DNA of 64,000 nt from Hericium rajendrae. Its lineage: Eukaryota; Basidiomycota; Agaricomycetes; Russulales; Hericiaceae. This document shows positions 23,801 through 34,098 of the stretch, piece by piece. A program made the translations under genes and the position numbers. The notes under the pieces are model-generated. The model ran no database searches. It was not told the DNA's origin and was given only the letters and a program-made list of their open reading frames with translations. Within the stretch, counting starts at the first letter, position 1. Each line of letters opens with the position of its first letter. Location of the stretch: assembly GCA_033439255.1 (NCBI GenBank), contig CM065888.1, positions 1,612,001-1,676,000 of the forward strand, read 5' to 3'.

Positions 23801-24439
23801 GCCGAATGGCATGCGCAAGAATTGGAAAAGACCGCGGTGCGTGCGGAAGGCGGTTTTCTCGACGTCCTCGGGTGCCATCTCAAGCTGGGTAAAGCCAGAG
23901 AGGGCATCCAAGGAGGATAGGACTTGCGCGCCGGATAAGGAGGATAAGATCTCAGTTTGCCTGGGAATAGGAAACTCATCCGGCGTTGTGACCGCGTTAA
24001 GGCGTCGGTAATCGACGCAGAAACGCGGCTTGTTATTGCGGTAGACAATAACGACCGGCGCACTCCACGGACTGTGAGAGGGTTCGATAACCCCTTGTTC
24101 GAACCATTTGTCGAGCTGGTCGTCAATCACTTCGCGCTTGGCCGGGGAAGTCCCGTACATGGGAACCGCGATGGGGACTTGACCATCCTGGGTACGGATG
24201 TGGACGCGAGACGGATGTTGGCCTAAACGTCCATCGAATCCGAAGGCACCAGCGCGGCGCCGCAGCATGTCCCAGGCCTTGGCATGCAAGTGAGCCGGCA
24301 ATTCCCCTACATCCAACAGGTCCTCCATGTCTGAGGAAGGGTAGACGGTCGTGTCGGGAACTTCCGCCGTCTTGGGTCCCCACTGCTCCTCGGAGGTCGG
24401 TTCGTCAGAGGGCGTGGCGCGCGAATCGCTAGTAGCCAT
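20801..24439 (-). CDS. Gypsy pol frame with chromodomain
   Basis: This open frame of 1212 codons carries, in order, a reverse transcriptase (FCVDYRRLNAVT, then LVYIDDIVVYS), RNase H (LYTDASADGLGCTL), the HHCC zinc-binding and catalytic core of the integrase (CATCDVCQKVKS, VFVDRLTKHAQF, HHPQHDGQTEIVNR), and a C-terminal chromodomain (YQVEKIVGHRY, YLVRWEGYSPQFDLWL). A chromodomain on the integrase defines chromoviruses and is known to steer insertion toward modified histones. It lies directly after the gag-protease frame. Confidence 0.95.
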   Translation of the reverse strand: MATSDSRATPSDEPTSEEQWGPKTAEVPDTTVYPSSDMEDLLDVGELPAHLHAKAWDMLRRRAGAFGFDGRLGQHPSRVHIRTQDGQVPIAVPMYGTSPAKREVIDDQLDKWFEQGVIEPSHSPWSAPVVIVYRNNKPRFCVDYRRLNAVTTPDEFPIPRQTEILSSLSGAQVLSSLDALSGFTQLEMAPEDVEKTAFRTHRGLFQFLRMPFGLRNGPSIFQRVMQGILAPYLWLFCLVYIDDIVVYSKSHKEHLNHLDKVLEAIEEAGLTLSPSKCHMFYSSIILLGHKVSRLGLSTHRAKVEKILNMPRPTKVSDLRTFLGLAVYFSTFLPHYASIATPLFQLTRKGVRWSWSSDEEHAFQSIKASLAAAPVLGHPEQGSPYRLYTDASADGLGCTLQQVQRIRVKDLSGTKAYDRLKRAYDNGLAVPRFVTCVSSSDTPDAFASEWATLLDETFIFVERVIAYWSRTFKPAERNYSATEREALAAKEALVKFQPFIEGERIVLVTDHAALQWARTYENSNRRLAAWGTVFSAYQPYLEIVHRPGRVHSNVDPLSRLLQHVPPHVSPPPDDAPAIVTNGTVAAEAEDSAQWEPALKVAQVVITDIRDALASGAACAHAVQTRCRYREAAARSSTPRVPDDGGGTVTDPTASTHAGPSSSSHPDKLATLHQPAIPPVGEGPRHPSDSLDLYEKRLRWEADNPPPTILVHLNDAYLQRFIEGYKADRSFQAKWTTLDPSVGSWQAGERFFKDAKGLLFFRNADFQPRLCVPASERPALMVQCHESPFESAHAGPEKLWQLMSGKFYWPSMRKDVVEFCATCDVCQKVKSANFSKYGKLLPNPIPRRPYDSVSMDLITGLPWSEDANSILVFVDRLTKHAQFIPTTTGLTTEGFVRLFVKHVVCRFGIPRSIISDRDPRWTSLFWKNIAKYLKTRMALSSSHHPQHDGQTEIVNRKLEVMLRAYVATDKSSWASWLHLLEHAYNSTPHASTGASPHFVLYGFVPTSTLDFFSPPSASSSPQSDLLNGDAKAFVDKLHFYRDSARTAIARAQVKQADGFNRTRRELELSVGDLVLVNPHSLEWLESKGEFAKLTQRAIGPFAIQERLNPNVYRLDMPDKYPGSTVFNIQHLWRYRRAEDDIARTVLPETRPDVVASEEYQVEKIVGHRYDKRRRQMLYLVRWEGYSPQFDLWLTARDLRNAPRCLFAYKQFYNL

Positions 24440-24448
24440 GCACGCCGA

Positions 24449-27400
24449 CTAGAACGGCCGTCTTTTCGCATGGTCAAGCAATAGGGAGAGGTGAGCGCGA
24501 TCCTTCGGGGTGTCGAGGAACTCCACGGGGTCGACAAGTTGCCCGACGATATCCCCCTTACGAAGATACTTAGGGCGCGATGAAGTATTGGCGATAGGGA
24601 CGAAAGGGAAGGAGCCCGTAACGAGGGTGTTCGGCGTCGCGAAAACTGGATCCTCCGAGTTAGCGACGATAGCCTTCTCCACTAGCCAGGTCCGATCGTC
24701 CAGGAAGGGCGCTTCGACTTCGACTTTGCTGACAGTACTGGCGGGAACCCGAACGTCCTTTTTGACGCGGACGAGACGCAGTTCACCACCGAACTTGTGC
24801 TTCGCCGCACGGCGACGCGCTTTGGCGCGACGGTGAGATTTCGCCTTGACGAAGCACGCAAGGGGATAACCCTTAGCGCGGGTGACAAGTCGGCGGTCCT
24901 TCGTGTGCTGGCACGGCTGGGCCAGGACGCTGTAGCCAGTTTCGCCAAACGTGACTGTAGTGCCCGTGCTCGGACGCGCTACAGCAAGCTCGTAAGTTTG
25001 GTGGAAGTCCTCGCCAAGAAGGATGGGAACCGTCATGCCTGAGACTACATAGGCCTCGGCTTCGAGGCGTAGGATTTCACCGTTGACGGCTTCTACGAAG
25101 ATAGGCAAATTCACGTATCCAAGTAGGCGCGCATCCTTCGCCGTGAGCTGCAGGAGCTGGAGCTTGAGGCCTCGTTTGAGAGGCGGAGGGTCCCTTAGTT
25201 CTTTGTAGAAGGCCTCCGATAGCAAGGTAATGTCGGCGCCAGAATCGAGGCGAAGGTCAAGGGGCGAGCCCCGTCGACTTAGTACCCATCCCGGCATCGA
25301 GAGTACCGAGACGCCCTCAGCGTTCCGTCCCGGCAAGGCAAATCGCCTTTTCGGAAGGTCCACTACAGGGCGACTAGCAGGCGTAACTTCCTCCAAGAGG
25401 GGGCCATCCGCTTGCGACGGTTCCCTCCGAAGGTTAGCGAAGTGTTCATCCTCAATTTCTTCAACGTAAGGAGCTCGGGACAAGAAGGCTGACTTAGCCG
25501 GTGGAGTAGTCGGACATTCACACGTTTCGCGCAGGTCCGCGTCAAGCGCGACCACATCCACATAGGTAGAAGAAATAGATTCAGAAAGAAGAGCCTCGAA
25601 GGCTTTGCTGTATACAGCTTCTTCGGACTTTGTCCGAGAGGTATCCTCAAATCCTTCTAACCGATTGGCCGTCTTCCTGGCTTCGTAGTAAGACCAATGA
25701 GGGCACTCCTTGTCCCAATGGTTGCTACTGCCACAGACTTTGCACGGGGAAGGCGGCTTGCGTGAGGACTTGACTTGATCCGCCTTCGGAAATGGGTAGC
25801 CTCCTTTGGGAGGCGGCCTCTGGCGTTTCGCTTCGTTGGCGAAAGCTTCGGCACGCACGCCGTCGACGTAGTCGTCGTCGTCGTCGTGGGATCGTCGGTC
25901 AGCTTCTGCAGAAGCTTCGTCGTCTTCGACAGAAACCGGAAAATCCTCGTCGGCTTCGTGAGCAGCAATAGTGTTGGCGGTCCGACGCTTTCCAAAGAAG
26001 GGACGGCGGGCGGTGCCTCCTTCATTACGACTGCGGAAGCGGCTATCCAAGAGCGCGTTGAGCTCGTCGCGCGTAACGATGTCCGCACCTCTGCCACGAT
26101 GAGCAGCGCGTAACTGTACTTCTTGCAAGCGAACTCGCTGCAGAAGTTCAGCCACGTTGGTGACGGACGAGGCATAGAGGATGTTGTGCCATTCGGGGCT
26201 GGCATTGCGCAAGACCAAGCGGACTTCTTCTTCGCCGTCGAGTCCAGTGCCCATGATCATGCGCGAATACATGAGACGACGAGTGATGAAGTCGGTCGGG
26301 GACTCGTTTTCGTGGCGTTTCTGGCGGTAGTGCATTTCGGAGAATTCGATCTGACGATCGAGCATCCATTTGTCCCCGAGCCAATACTTCTTGATGCCTT
26401 GGAGCCAGTTGAGATAGTGCGACGACATGTAGTCCTTAAGTTCGTCGTGGAGCAGCATGTACCAGCTACGAATCGAGGACCCGTCATCCAAACGACGCCA
26501 TAGCCATCTGCCCATGACCTCTGGCAGGGTTCCGCCCATGGAAGCAAACTGTTGCACTTCCGTGAAGTAATTAACGGCAGTGTAGGAGCTCCCGTTCCAT
26601 CCTGGCAAATCGCTGGGATTAAGAACTTCCTTGAGACGAGGGCCTTTGTCGGGGGCGGATGGCGTAGGAAGGGCAGCAATCGCAGGAGGCGGCGGAGGCG
26701 GCGGAGCTGGCGGTCCCACTCCATCAGGAGGCCCTGCGTTTGGAGGTCGCGGAACGTGATGGTGGGGATTCCTATGCGGAGAAGGCCCCCCACCGTTCCC
26801 GCCATGGCCCCCCGAACCACCTGGGCTTCCCGGGTCACTGGGATCCCCGCCTCCCCCAGCATAGGGAGGCCCCCCTGCGTAAGGAGGTCCTCCGCTTCCC
26901 GAACCTCCGGGCCCGGAAGATTGCTGCGAGAGCGCAGGAGATCCTTTCATTCTTGAGAGCACGTTGGTGACGGGCTCGGGGTTGAGATTGACCCGACTGG
27001 GGTCGTCTGCGCTCTGACGGAGGCGAGCGAAATGAGCCGAGGCGTCTTGCGCGGACCAGGCTCCAGGAGGTCGATCAGCCCGAGAGGGAGTACCGAACGG
27101 CAGCGGAATCGCCGCTGTTCCGGTCTGCCTAACGGGCGTGTCGGGAAGCTCAGCAGCGCCTGGGATTCTTGAGTGTTGCGCAAGCCCGAAGATGACGTTG
27201 GATGGACGAGGGTGTCGCACGGCTGGTTCTATGGGTAGCGCCGTCGAACTCGGACGGGTTCGCAGTCCTTGGTCGAAGGCAGCATTACTAAGAGGCCTTG
27301 CGTCGTATCGATGGGAATAATCGGGGCTGCGGTAAGTCGAGTCCCCTTCGGCCATAGTCAGCCCATGATCTATGGCCGATACGTCGGCTTGTGACAACGA

Positions 27401-28351
27401 GGACTGTCCTGAAGCGGCGAAAGCGGAGGTGGCTAACGGAGCTGACGACCTGTCTTGTTCGGACGGGTACGGAGGGCAGTCCAGGTTGCGGACCTCGTTG
27501 GGAACTGGAATAATGGCCCGTAGGGACACCGGAGGATTCTGTTGGAAGAGTTCCTGACGGTGAACAGGGAGCCGCGTTTTGATGAAATTCGAAGCATAGA
27601 GTTGGCGCAGATATTCTGAGTGAACCGCCGTCTGTTGGCGAGCTTGTAAGCCAGAAGCAGTGGAGGAGGCTGGAGACGGAGGTCTCTGTTCAGTGACAAA
27701 CTCCTGGCGGTACTTCTCGACGAATCGAGCCCCGCGCTGAAGACGATATCCGAGCGCTTGCCAGTTCATGAAGACTTGCATAGCGGATTCGCAGCCCTCC
27801 AGCACGCCTTGCAGGCGGAAGTTGGGATCGATTTGGTATGCTATCCGACCGGCGCGCATTTCGGAAGGGAACAGCTGGAACAGACGGTCGAGGAAGCCTT
27901 GGACGCGCTCGACGAGGGTGTGTAATACCGATGCTTCCGTGAAAGATAATTGGAAGCGAGGTGATCCGTCTGCCTGGATTCCGCGATTGATGATAACAGC
28001 CTCGTTATAGCGCGCGAAATCGCGACCAGCTATGTACTCTGGCAGGAGGGTACGATCGACGAGAGTTTGTTGAAACTCATCATAGATGGCCGCCGCTGTC
28101 GCGACGTGAAGGGCGAGCGCGGGCGCGTCCTCGTTAGATCCGCGCGAAGTCGAAAGAGAGTCGTCCGCGAGCGGCAGCCCGAGATGGGGAGGAGGATCCC
28201 GCCGAGGCGAATTCGCCTCGTCGGCATCCGGCAATGGTACAGCTAGGGATGGATCGCCAGCGTCGCCTTCTCCATCCGGGGCAACTGGAGATGGAGCAGG
28301 CGTCGGAGCCACGGGCGGATCCGCTCGGCTGCTGCGAGTCTTGGGAGCCAT
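24449..28351 (-). CDS. Gypsy gag-protease frame
   Basis: This open frame of 1300 codons starts MAPKTRSS. After a Pro/Ser-rich N-terminal half come a retrotransposon Gag core (about residues 575-720, with WYMLLHDELKDYMS and FSEMHYRQKRHENESPTDF), a zinc knuckle of the C-x2-C-x4-H-x4-C type (CKVCGSSNHWDKEC, near 870), and an aspartic protease with LDSGADITLLS (near 1055). Gag forms the virus-like particle and the protease processes the polyproteins. It is part of the element at 16663-29045. Confidence 0.93.
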   Translation of the reverse strand: MAPKTRSSRADPPVAPTPAPSPVAPDGEGDAGDPSLAVPLPDADEANSPRRDPPPHLGLPLADDSLSTSRGSNEDAPALALHVATAAAIYDEFQQTLVDRTLLPEYIAGRDFARYNEAVIINRGIQADGSPRFQLSFTEASVLHTLVERVQGFLDRLFQLFPSEMRAGRIAYQIDPNFRLQGVLEGCESAMQVFMNWQALGYRLQRGARFVEKYRQEFVTEQRPPSPASSTASGLQARQQTAVHSEYLRQLYASNFIKTRLPVHRQELFQQNPPVSLRAIIPVPNEVRNLDCPPYPSEQDRSSAPLATSAFAASGQSSLSQADVSAIDHGLTMAEGDSTYRSPDYSHRYDARPLSNAAFDQGLRTRPSSTALPIEPAVRHPRPSNVIFGLAQHSRIPGAAELPDTPVRQTGTAAIPLPFGTPSRADRPPGAWSAQDASAHFARLRQSADDPSRVNLNPEPVTNVLSRMKGSPALSQQSSGPGGSGSGGPPYAGGPPYAGGGGDPSDPGSPGGSGGHGGNGGGPSPHRNPHHHVPRPPNAGPPDGVGPPAPPPPPPPAIAALPTPSAPDKGPRLKEVLNPSDLPGWNGSSYTAVNYFTEVQQFASMGGTLPEVMGRWLWRRLDDGSSIRSWYMLLHDELKDYMSSHYLNWLQGIKKYWLGDKWMLDRQIEFSEMHYRQKRHENESPTDFITRRLMYSRMIMGTGLDGEEEVRLVLRNASPEWHNILYASSVTNVAELLQRVRLQEVQLRAAHRGRGADIVTRDELNALLDSRFRSRNEGGTARRPFFGKRRTANTIAAHEADEDFPVSVEDDEASAEADRRSHDDDDDYVDGVRAEAFANEAKRQRPPPKGGYPFPKADQVKSSRKPPSPCKVCGSSNHWDKECPHWSYYEARKTANRLEGFEDTSRTKSEEAVYSKAFEALLSESISSTYVDVVALDADLRETCECPTTPPAKSAFLSRAPYVEEIEDEHFANLRREPSQADGPLLEEVTPASRPVVDLPKRRFALPGRNAEGVSVLSMPGWVLSRRGSPLDLRLDSGADITLLSEAFYKELRDPPPLKRGLKLQLLQLTAKDARLLGYVNLPIFVEAVNGEILRLEAEAYVVSGMTVPILLGEDFHQTYELAVARPSTGTTVTFGETGYSVLAQPCQHTKDRRLVTRAKGYPLACFVKAKSHRRAKARRRAAKHKFGGELRLVRVKKDVRVPASTVSKVEVEAPFLDDRTWLVEKAIVANSEDPVFATPNTLVTGSFPFVPIANTSSRPKYLRKGDIVGQLVDPVEFLDTPKDRAHLSLLLDHAKRRPF

Positions 28352-28421
28352 ATCGAAAGCTTTGAGATTTGGAGGAAAGAAGGTCGGCTAGGGGTGAAGG
28401 ACTTCCGGATATGTCCACCTT

Positions 28422-29045
28422 TGTGACGCAACGGTCGCAAGTACCGGGAGTCCTCACCGTGGCTAGCGGGCATTGGAGAGCAGAGGTGTGTGCGGTCCTC
28501 GAGTCCAAGCGAGGCGCCCGAGTCAAAGTCGAACGAGAAGTCTCAGTTCGGCTTGACAAAGACTCCTAGGAATCGGAGGGACGGAGGACGAGGCAGGCGA
28601 ACTCGCCTGTTACCTCGGACGACGCGTCGTGGAGAGAAGAAGAAGACGAGGCGGTCCACTCACCAAAGACGGCCTTTGGCCGGATTTGCGTATGTGGGCG
28701 CGCTTCGACTTCCTCGTTCAGAAGCAAGGCGCGGGCGCTCGTTCGAAGCGCGCGCGCAGACGTCGTTCGAGAGAAAGGAAAAAGCAAGAAGAGAGAAGTA
28801 AGATTCGGAAGATGATAGACAATGATTGATGATCTTTTTCCTACACAAGACGTACACTAAATACGGAAGAAAATAAGATTGTAGGTCCGCCCTCAACTGT
28901 ACAGTAGGTCGGCCGGTGTGGCTTGACTACCTAATCGGGAAGGCGGCGCTTCCGGGCCCGGCTACCTCGAGATTCCGTGTTGGCGCGTGATGGCTCCCGG
29001 CGCCTGGCGTCGCGTGACATCACTCGGCACCCGGCATCCGTTACA
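28422..29045 (-). repeat. 5' LTR of the Gypsy element
   Basis: This 624 bp copy is the upstream LTR for the minus-strand element and should carry its promoter. It is almost identical to 16663-17286 and is bordered on the outside by target duplication CGGAC. Confidence 0.95.
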
Positions 29046-29831
29046 CGGACATCCGATGCCCACGTGCCCGTGATGCCACCTGCCGTCGGACGTCCTTGGG
29101 TTGATATTCTTGTTCATGCTTTCCACACTAATCTTCACATCTTCTTGTCTTCAATAGTATCCTAGAACGTCAAGTTTAGTAGGCCAAATCTTCCAGTGAC
29201 GAACTCTTAGTTGGTACGCCGTACCGTCAGCACTGGCATGGCCCATGGGCGGGATGTGCATTACCTGGTCGTAACCCGTTCGCCATTTTCTTTTGTACAA
29301 ATATTGACCCAATAAGTACCAATCCGATGCGCAACATGTCGATGTCCTGGGGGGAGGCAGCAGCACGATAATGAGTCTCGTCCTTTAACGGCGGCTTGTC
29401 CATTTTCGACCGCGGTCTCCTGCTCTTTTCCACTCCCACTGAACACCACCGTCCCGCGACTCATGCTTGTAATCACCGGCTTCAATATCTCTGATCTTTC
29501 ATACTTGCCCCACCCCAATCACGGCGACAATATCACTGGTAAGAATTAGCCTAGGGATCCACGACACAAAACTCACCGTTCTTCAGATACAGCATACGAC
29601 TCAGATGTTCAAGATCACATATTCCAATCTGTTTCGAGTCAGATATTCTGTCACCGTCAGGACCAAGTACAGAAGTGTTGGGACGCACCTAACGACGTTG
29701 TGGCAGAAAGAAAGGATGACGGTATGACAGTATCTGCATTACGGACGCCGGTCCGTCCCGGTCCGCTATTCGCGACTTTTTCTTTGAAGTTCGCCGTTAG
29801 CTGGAAGTTCCCCGTCTTCTCATCTACCATC
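29046..29831. other. Intergenic, 5' flank of the coiled-coil gene
   Basis: About 790 bp between the Gypsy element and the next gene. Minus-strand frames near 29151-29518 are short and featureless. The plus-strand frame of the next gene extends back to 29700 without an ATG, so part of this is probably its 5' leader. Confidence 0.4.
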
Positions 29832-32236
29832 ATGGCCCGCAACAGACCTCCGGTAGAGACGTCTTTCATTATGCGTGTAACATTTACGGGGAGGACAAGG
29901 ACTTTGATCGATCGATCACCGCCAGGCGAACGCCCACCTGAAGCCGTCCATTGTGATCTTCTTGACGCATTCAGTGCCCTAGATAGTCTCTTGGGAGGTA
30001 TACAACCGAGAAAGGATAATGTATGGGTATTGGAAGGCATTCCTGGAACCTTGTGTGTACAATATGATACACAAGAGGGAAGCGTGAGTTCCATTTCAGT
30101 TTCCTCGTGATCTCTACATCAGATCGGGGTACCTGCTTCGTTCACTTTTATTACAGTACAGTTGACTTCTTGATTGATCCCCGCAGAAAGTGCATGACAA
30201 AATAATCAACCTGAAGAGGCATTGTGGAGGCTCAAAGGCCTTGTTTGACAATCCAATGTGCGTCGCAAATATTTACTGATGCATTTTCTCGAAAGCGCTG
30301 AAGTCAACCATTTCGCAGATCTTATCTTGCGGTGTATGTCTGACGTTGCTGGCTCTTGTCATTTTTATTGACCATCACGAACATGCTGGATAATATAGCT
30401 ATCAGATTCCAGCGCACAGCTCGAATTATCATCTGCACGACGACAGGCTACTCTTCGCCCTCAAACGCCCTAATTCTGTTCGTATGGGGAACTCTACTTT
30501 GACTTTTACACCGCTTTCATCCTTCCCTCCCGCCATCACACAGTCGACTTTGTCTTTGCCAGTCACCTTTCCCACTCTACCTGTACGCGTGTCTTCTACG
30601 GCACAGTATAATGCTATCAGCACTCCGCCACTATCTACCATTCCCCCTCCCTTGCCTCGCACTCACGTGGAAACGGCGATCGAAAATCAGAAAAATACTC
30701 TCGGTACCGGTGCTGACCGTCCTACATCTGTCACGAGAGACCCTCGGATTCGTGCCGCCAGCAACACTGGCGCCGAAACCTCTGCATCCCTCGCATCGGC
30801 TGGAAAGCCCCCCACGGCTCCGCGTAACAACAGCCTCCCTGCGAAACCTCCGCTCCTCGCCATCAAAATCCGGACTCCAAACGAAGCGTCTAATTTGAAA
30901 TCCAGCAGCAATATCAACGTATCCAAGTCTGCATCCTCGGCGGCCCAACAGAGCAACTCAAATATTTCCATATCGACTAGCGTCTCCGTAACTCCAGCCT
31001 CGGGACGGCCAATTTGTACCGAATTTCTACCAGTGAGACATTTCACCGAGCCGCCACCGGGCACTGGGAAGTCAGCAGAGACAACGGTCTCCAGCGCGGT
31101 ATTGACGCCATCAGCACACGGAAATCAGATGCTCCATTCCTCTTCCGCGCTCCTTGTTGCTAGGCCGTCCGCAAAACCTGCCACTCCACCCGTCTCGGTG
31201 ACAGCAAAGATGCCCATGCCAGCTTTTGGACAGCCAGCCTTTGGTCTCCCTCCTGCGGCTATTGGCACGCTCGGGCGGTCTGAGTCTAGCCAGAATAGAA
31301 AGCCACCACCGACCCTGGGTGGAGCGTCTGCCGGGAGCCCGCCTGCGCCTGCGCCTTCATCTAGCGGGACGACGCCTGTGGCTGCGAAGGCTGCATCGGC
31401 GCCATCCGAGGCGGAGAAACGTGCGAAAAGTAAAAGGTTGCTTTTGGACATGCGGAAGACTCTGGACCTTGAGAGGACGAAGCATGCAGAAGGGCTAGAC
31501 GCCATCAAGAAAAGACATGCGGAAGACTTGGAGGCCGAACAAATGAAGCATGCCCAGCAATTGACGGCCGCAAAAGAAGAGCACGCCCAAAAACTAGCCG
31601 AAGCACAAGTGCAATGGGCGGAGGAAATTCGTATGCTTCAGACCCAGAGAATCGAACTCGAAAAAGCAGTAAAGAACGCCGAGGAAGCCGTGGTGGCGAT
31701 GAAGCAGCAGGTGGCCGATATATCGCAACAGGCCGAGATGAAAGCGGCGGAGCTTCGGAAGACGTATAAGAAACAGCTCATTGAAAAGGTGGCGAAGACA
31801 CGGCAGGAGTTGGAGCTCACACGACGCGATGCGGACGCGCGAGGGAAAGAGGTTGCGGGCATGAAAAGGAAGACCGTGGAGATTGCTAGCCGGCTGGTCC
31901 GCATGCGAACTGAGGGAGCGATGAGTCCCGCCCGGGTGACTGCAGAACAGAACGAAGGCGACATCATTAGTGCGTATTCGCTTGGTCTTTAGCATGCGAT
32001 CATATCTCATCATGCTTCGTGAAATAGGTACAGTGTCTTCTCTGGAAACCTATATTGAAGGCATGCGGTCGATGTTACAGTCCGAGATATCGTCCCGACA
32101 GGCTCTTGAACGCGAGTTTCGAATACTCAAGGATGTCGATAGGGAACATAAGGAGCCCTTCGTCGTTCCGGCTTTATTGGAAGCCTTTGTAAGGCTAGCA
32201 AAACTAGGAGAGGGTTCGGAGGATGGGCGTAGATGA
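29832..32236 (+). CDS. Coiled-coil protein of unknown function with a 15-nt micro-exon
   Basis: Five exons close in phase: 29832-30083, 30187-30257, 30319-30333, 30399-31969 and 32028-32236, giving 705 residues. The start is the ATG of MARNRPPVETSFIMRV. The first 150 residues look folded (FTGRTRTLIDRSPPGERPP, then LLGGIQPRKDNVWVLEG). A Pro/Ser/Thr-rich, probably disordered stretch runs to about residue 450. A long coiled coil (about 455-625, ERTKHAEGLDAIKKRHAEDL) and a short C-terminal helical part (SLETYIEGMRSMLQ) follow. Exon 3 is only 15 nt, with a consensus donor GTATGT; it was chosen because only that site joins both neighbours in phase. The architecture suggests a structural or scaffold protein; no family recognised. 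Confidence 0.82.
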
Positions 32237-32739
32237 GCTCTGCAAGTGCCGTATCTTGAGAGTCATCCTGCACCTTATATAAACTCATCTTGTCAAGATC
32301 GATATCGTATGTATGTTCACATGCTTTCAGATGTCGTTCATTGACGATTTCTCTCTTGAACGCAGCTATGTCATTTCTTGGGCGATACTACTCTTTGCCA
32401 CTCATCGCATGTTGGCTGAGTAGTCGCATTTATCGCAAAGGACGATAGCAGACCATGGGTGGGGCCCGATCCGCCGGTACAGCATTTCTGGAAGATGCTG
32501 TATCGGGGTGAAGGGCTGCCGGATGCTGCAGGCTCAACTGGTTGATGCAAATACTATAGCACATAAATCGCCGTGACATCCTTCGGACATAAGACAGATA
32601 GTTGTATAGTCGGCGTAATGATACATGATAATTCCATTCCTTAGACAGCAGATTCTCCTACCAGAGACAGAAACACAGTAAGCGAGGGTTGCGGACACAC
32701 GTGGATGATGATGCTCACCGTGATTCAAGTTCAGTCCAC
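32237..32739. other. Convergent 3' intergenic region
   Basis: About 500 bp between the coiled-coil gene (plus) and the small gene (minus). I see no gene, repeat end or structured element in it. Confidence 0.4.
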
Positions 32740-33141
32740 TTAGAACCAGTCTCCAGTCCAAGGCTTCGTGGAGCTCGTATCCAGGCCCCGTTGCGATCCC
32801 TTCCCATTGTATAAGTCAACGAGCTGCAATGTGCTGTCGTACAGTTCCAGAGTGGCGGTGTCACCGATCACGAACAGGCGGTATGTGCCGCCCTCTGTGT
32901 GTTGCTTGAGGGTGTTGCCAGTGAAGGAGCCAGTGCCCATCTTCACATCGCCGTCACCCTGTCCGTAGACACCGTCGATTGCGAAATTCAGCATGCCATT
33001 CAGCCCGCGGACGGTGAGAGTTCCAGCGGGTGGATCGGCGGCGATGCGCTGGACTTCTTTGACGTGCTGGACGGTGTCGGCGTCCAAAGAGGTATCCTTC
33101 AGCAGCTCGTCAAAGTTAAGGCCTGGAAGATGGATTGGCAT
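32740..33141 (-). CDS. Small beta-rich protein, unknown function
   Basis: An uninterrupted frame of 133 residues begins at ATG 33141 (MPIHLPGLNFDELLKD). A short helical N-terminus is followed by alternating polar and hydrophobic residues typical of beta strands (TLTVRGLNGMLNFAIDGVYG, TYRLFVIGDTATLELYDS). It has no signal peptide or membrane segment. I do not recognise the family. The smooth composition and absence of low complexity support a real gene. Confidence 0.65.
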   Translation of the reverse strand: MPIHLPGLNFDELLKDTSLDADTVQHVKEVQRIAADPPAGTLTVRGLNGMLNFAIDGVYGQGDGDVKMGTGSFTGNTLKQHTEGGTYRLFVIGDTATLELYDSTLQLVDLYNGKGSQRGLDTSSTKPWTGDWF

Positions 33142-34098
33142 TTGGAGGATATCGCATAGAACTGTAGCCTTTTACCTTCTGCCTTTTTGGTGGCTGCGGA
33201 AAGACGGTAAGAATAGCTAATGCCGCAGAAAGAGAGCGGCGTACTAGACATGATCGTTAGCACTGACTGCAAGGTAGTGGATTCTGGGTTAGGGGAAGGA
33301 TGTCATACGTGAGGCGACGGAATATCGTGGGGGAGGGTGGATGGCTCACTCGAAGAAAGAAGAAAAGCACAACGACTCTTAGTCTCTGGAAGCGGATATG
33401 AGCAACCTATATTTGTACCATTTGAACCGTCTGCATTCCACGATCATCTCAAGTCTTGAAGAAGGCTGAATCGGGTACGAGCCTTTTGCAGCAAAAATAC
33501 CCGGAGTGTGACAGCAGGGACTTTTTGACCGCCGAGCCCGGATGAGAAAGCTGCTGCGTCCCGTATCTTCAGTTTCCATTGCAGGAAGAAATCTCGGCAT
33601 AGAGTCAGTGTCTGATGAAGTTTCTGGGTGTGCCTGCATCGTCTCTACTATGTAGCTTCTTTGCACTCACATGCCATTCCGTGCGATTTCCGTCTCTGCG
33701 AGATCTCATCAGACGCCTCGATGAACCTCCTGAAGATTCTGCTCACATCACATCTTCGTAATGGGAGGCGTACTTCCCCATCGATACCGGTCGGTGTTCG
33801 TTTAACACATAGTCTAGGTAAGAAGGCAGGGAATTGAGATGATCTACTATCTTGTCGGAATGCATGCAGGTCACCGTGCATTGCCCTGCTTCAAGCACGC
33901 AGAGCCAAGGACGAGACCTAATAATTGAATTAATGTGAGATACCTTGCCTGAGATCTGACCATAGACGCACGTACAGTATCTCGGAAGTAGCAAATTGCG
34001 CCGATCAAGGGCATATGTGGCTCGGAACCAGGACGGAAAGCAATGGATGAGAATGGAGAGTATATGTCATACGTAGTCGAAGACTCGAAAGGAGAGGG
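33142..34098. other. Intergenic up to the Copia element
   Basis: About 950 bp with only short, featureless frames on both strands. The last five bases (GAGGG, 34094-34098) are the left copy of the Copia target duplication. Confidence 0.4.

Larger units (their letters stand above)
16663..29045 (-). mobile_element. Ty3/Gypsy chromovirus, whole-looking and very young
   Basis: The element reads right to left. Two 624 bp LTRs (16663-17286 and 28422-29045) differ at about two positions, begin TG and end CA, and are flanked by a perfect 5 bp target duplication CGGAC (16658-16662 and 29046-29050). Parts in coding order are gag-protease (28351-24449), pol with reverse transcriptase, RNase H, integrase and chromodomain (24439-20801), and a third frame (from about 20405 to 17295). 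A purine-rich GGGGGG tract abuts the 3' LTR at 17287-17300, as expected of a polypurine tract. I see no internal break, so it looks whole. The near-identical LTRs indicate insertion very recently on an evolutionary scale; no rate was applied. It sits about 400 bp upstream of the pseudokinase gene. Confidence 0.96.

Noticed and set aside
28401-28421. tRNA primer-binding site just inside the Gypsy 5' LTR
   Set aside because: The sequence after the LTR has a TGG a few bases in, but I could not match it to a specific tRNA end by eye, so no site is claimed.
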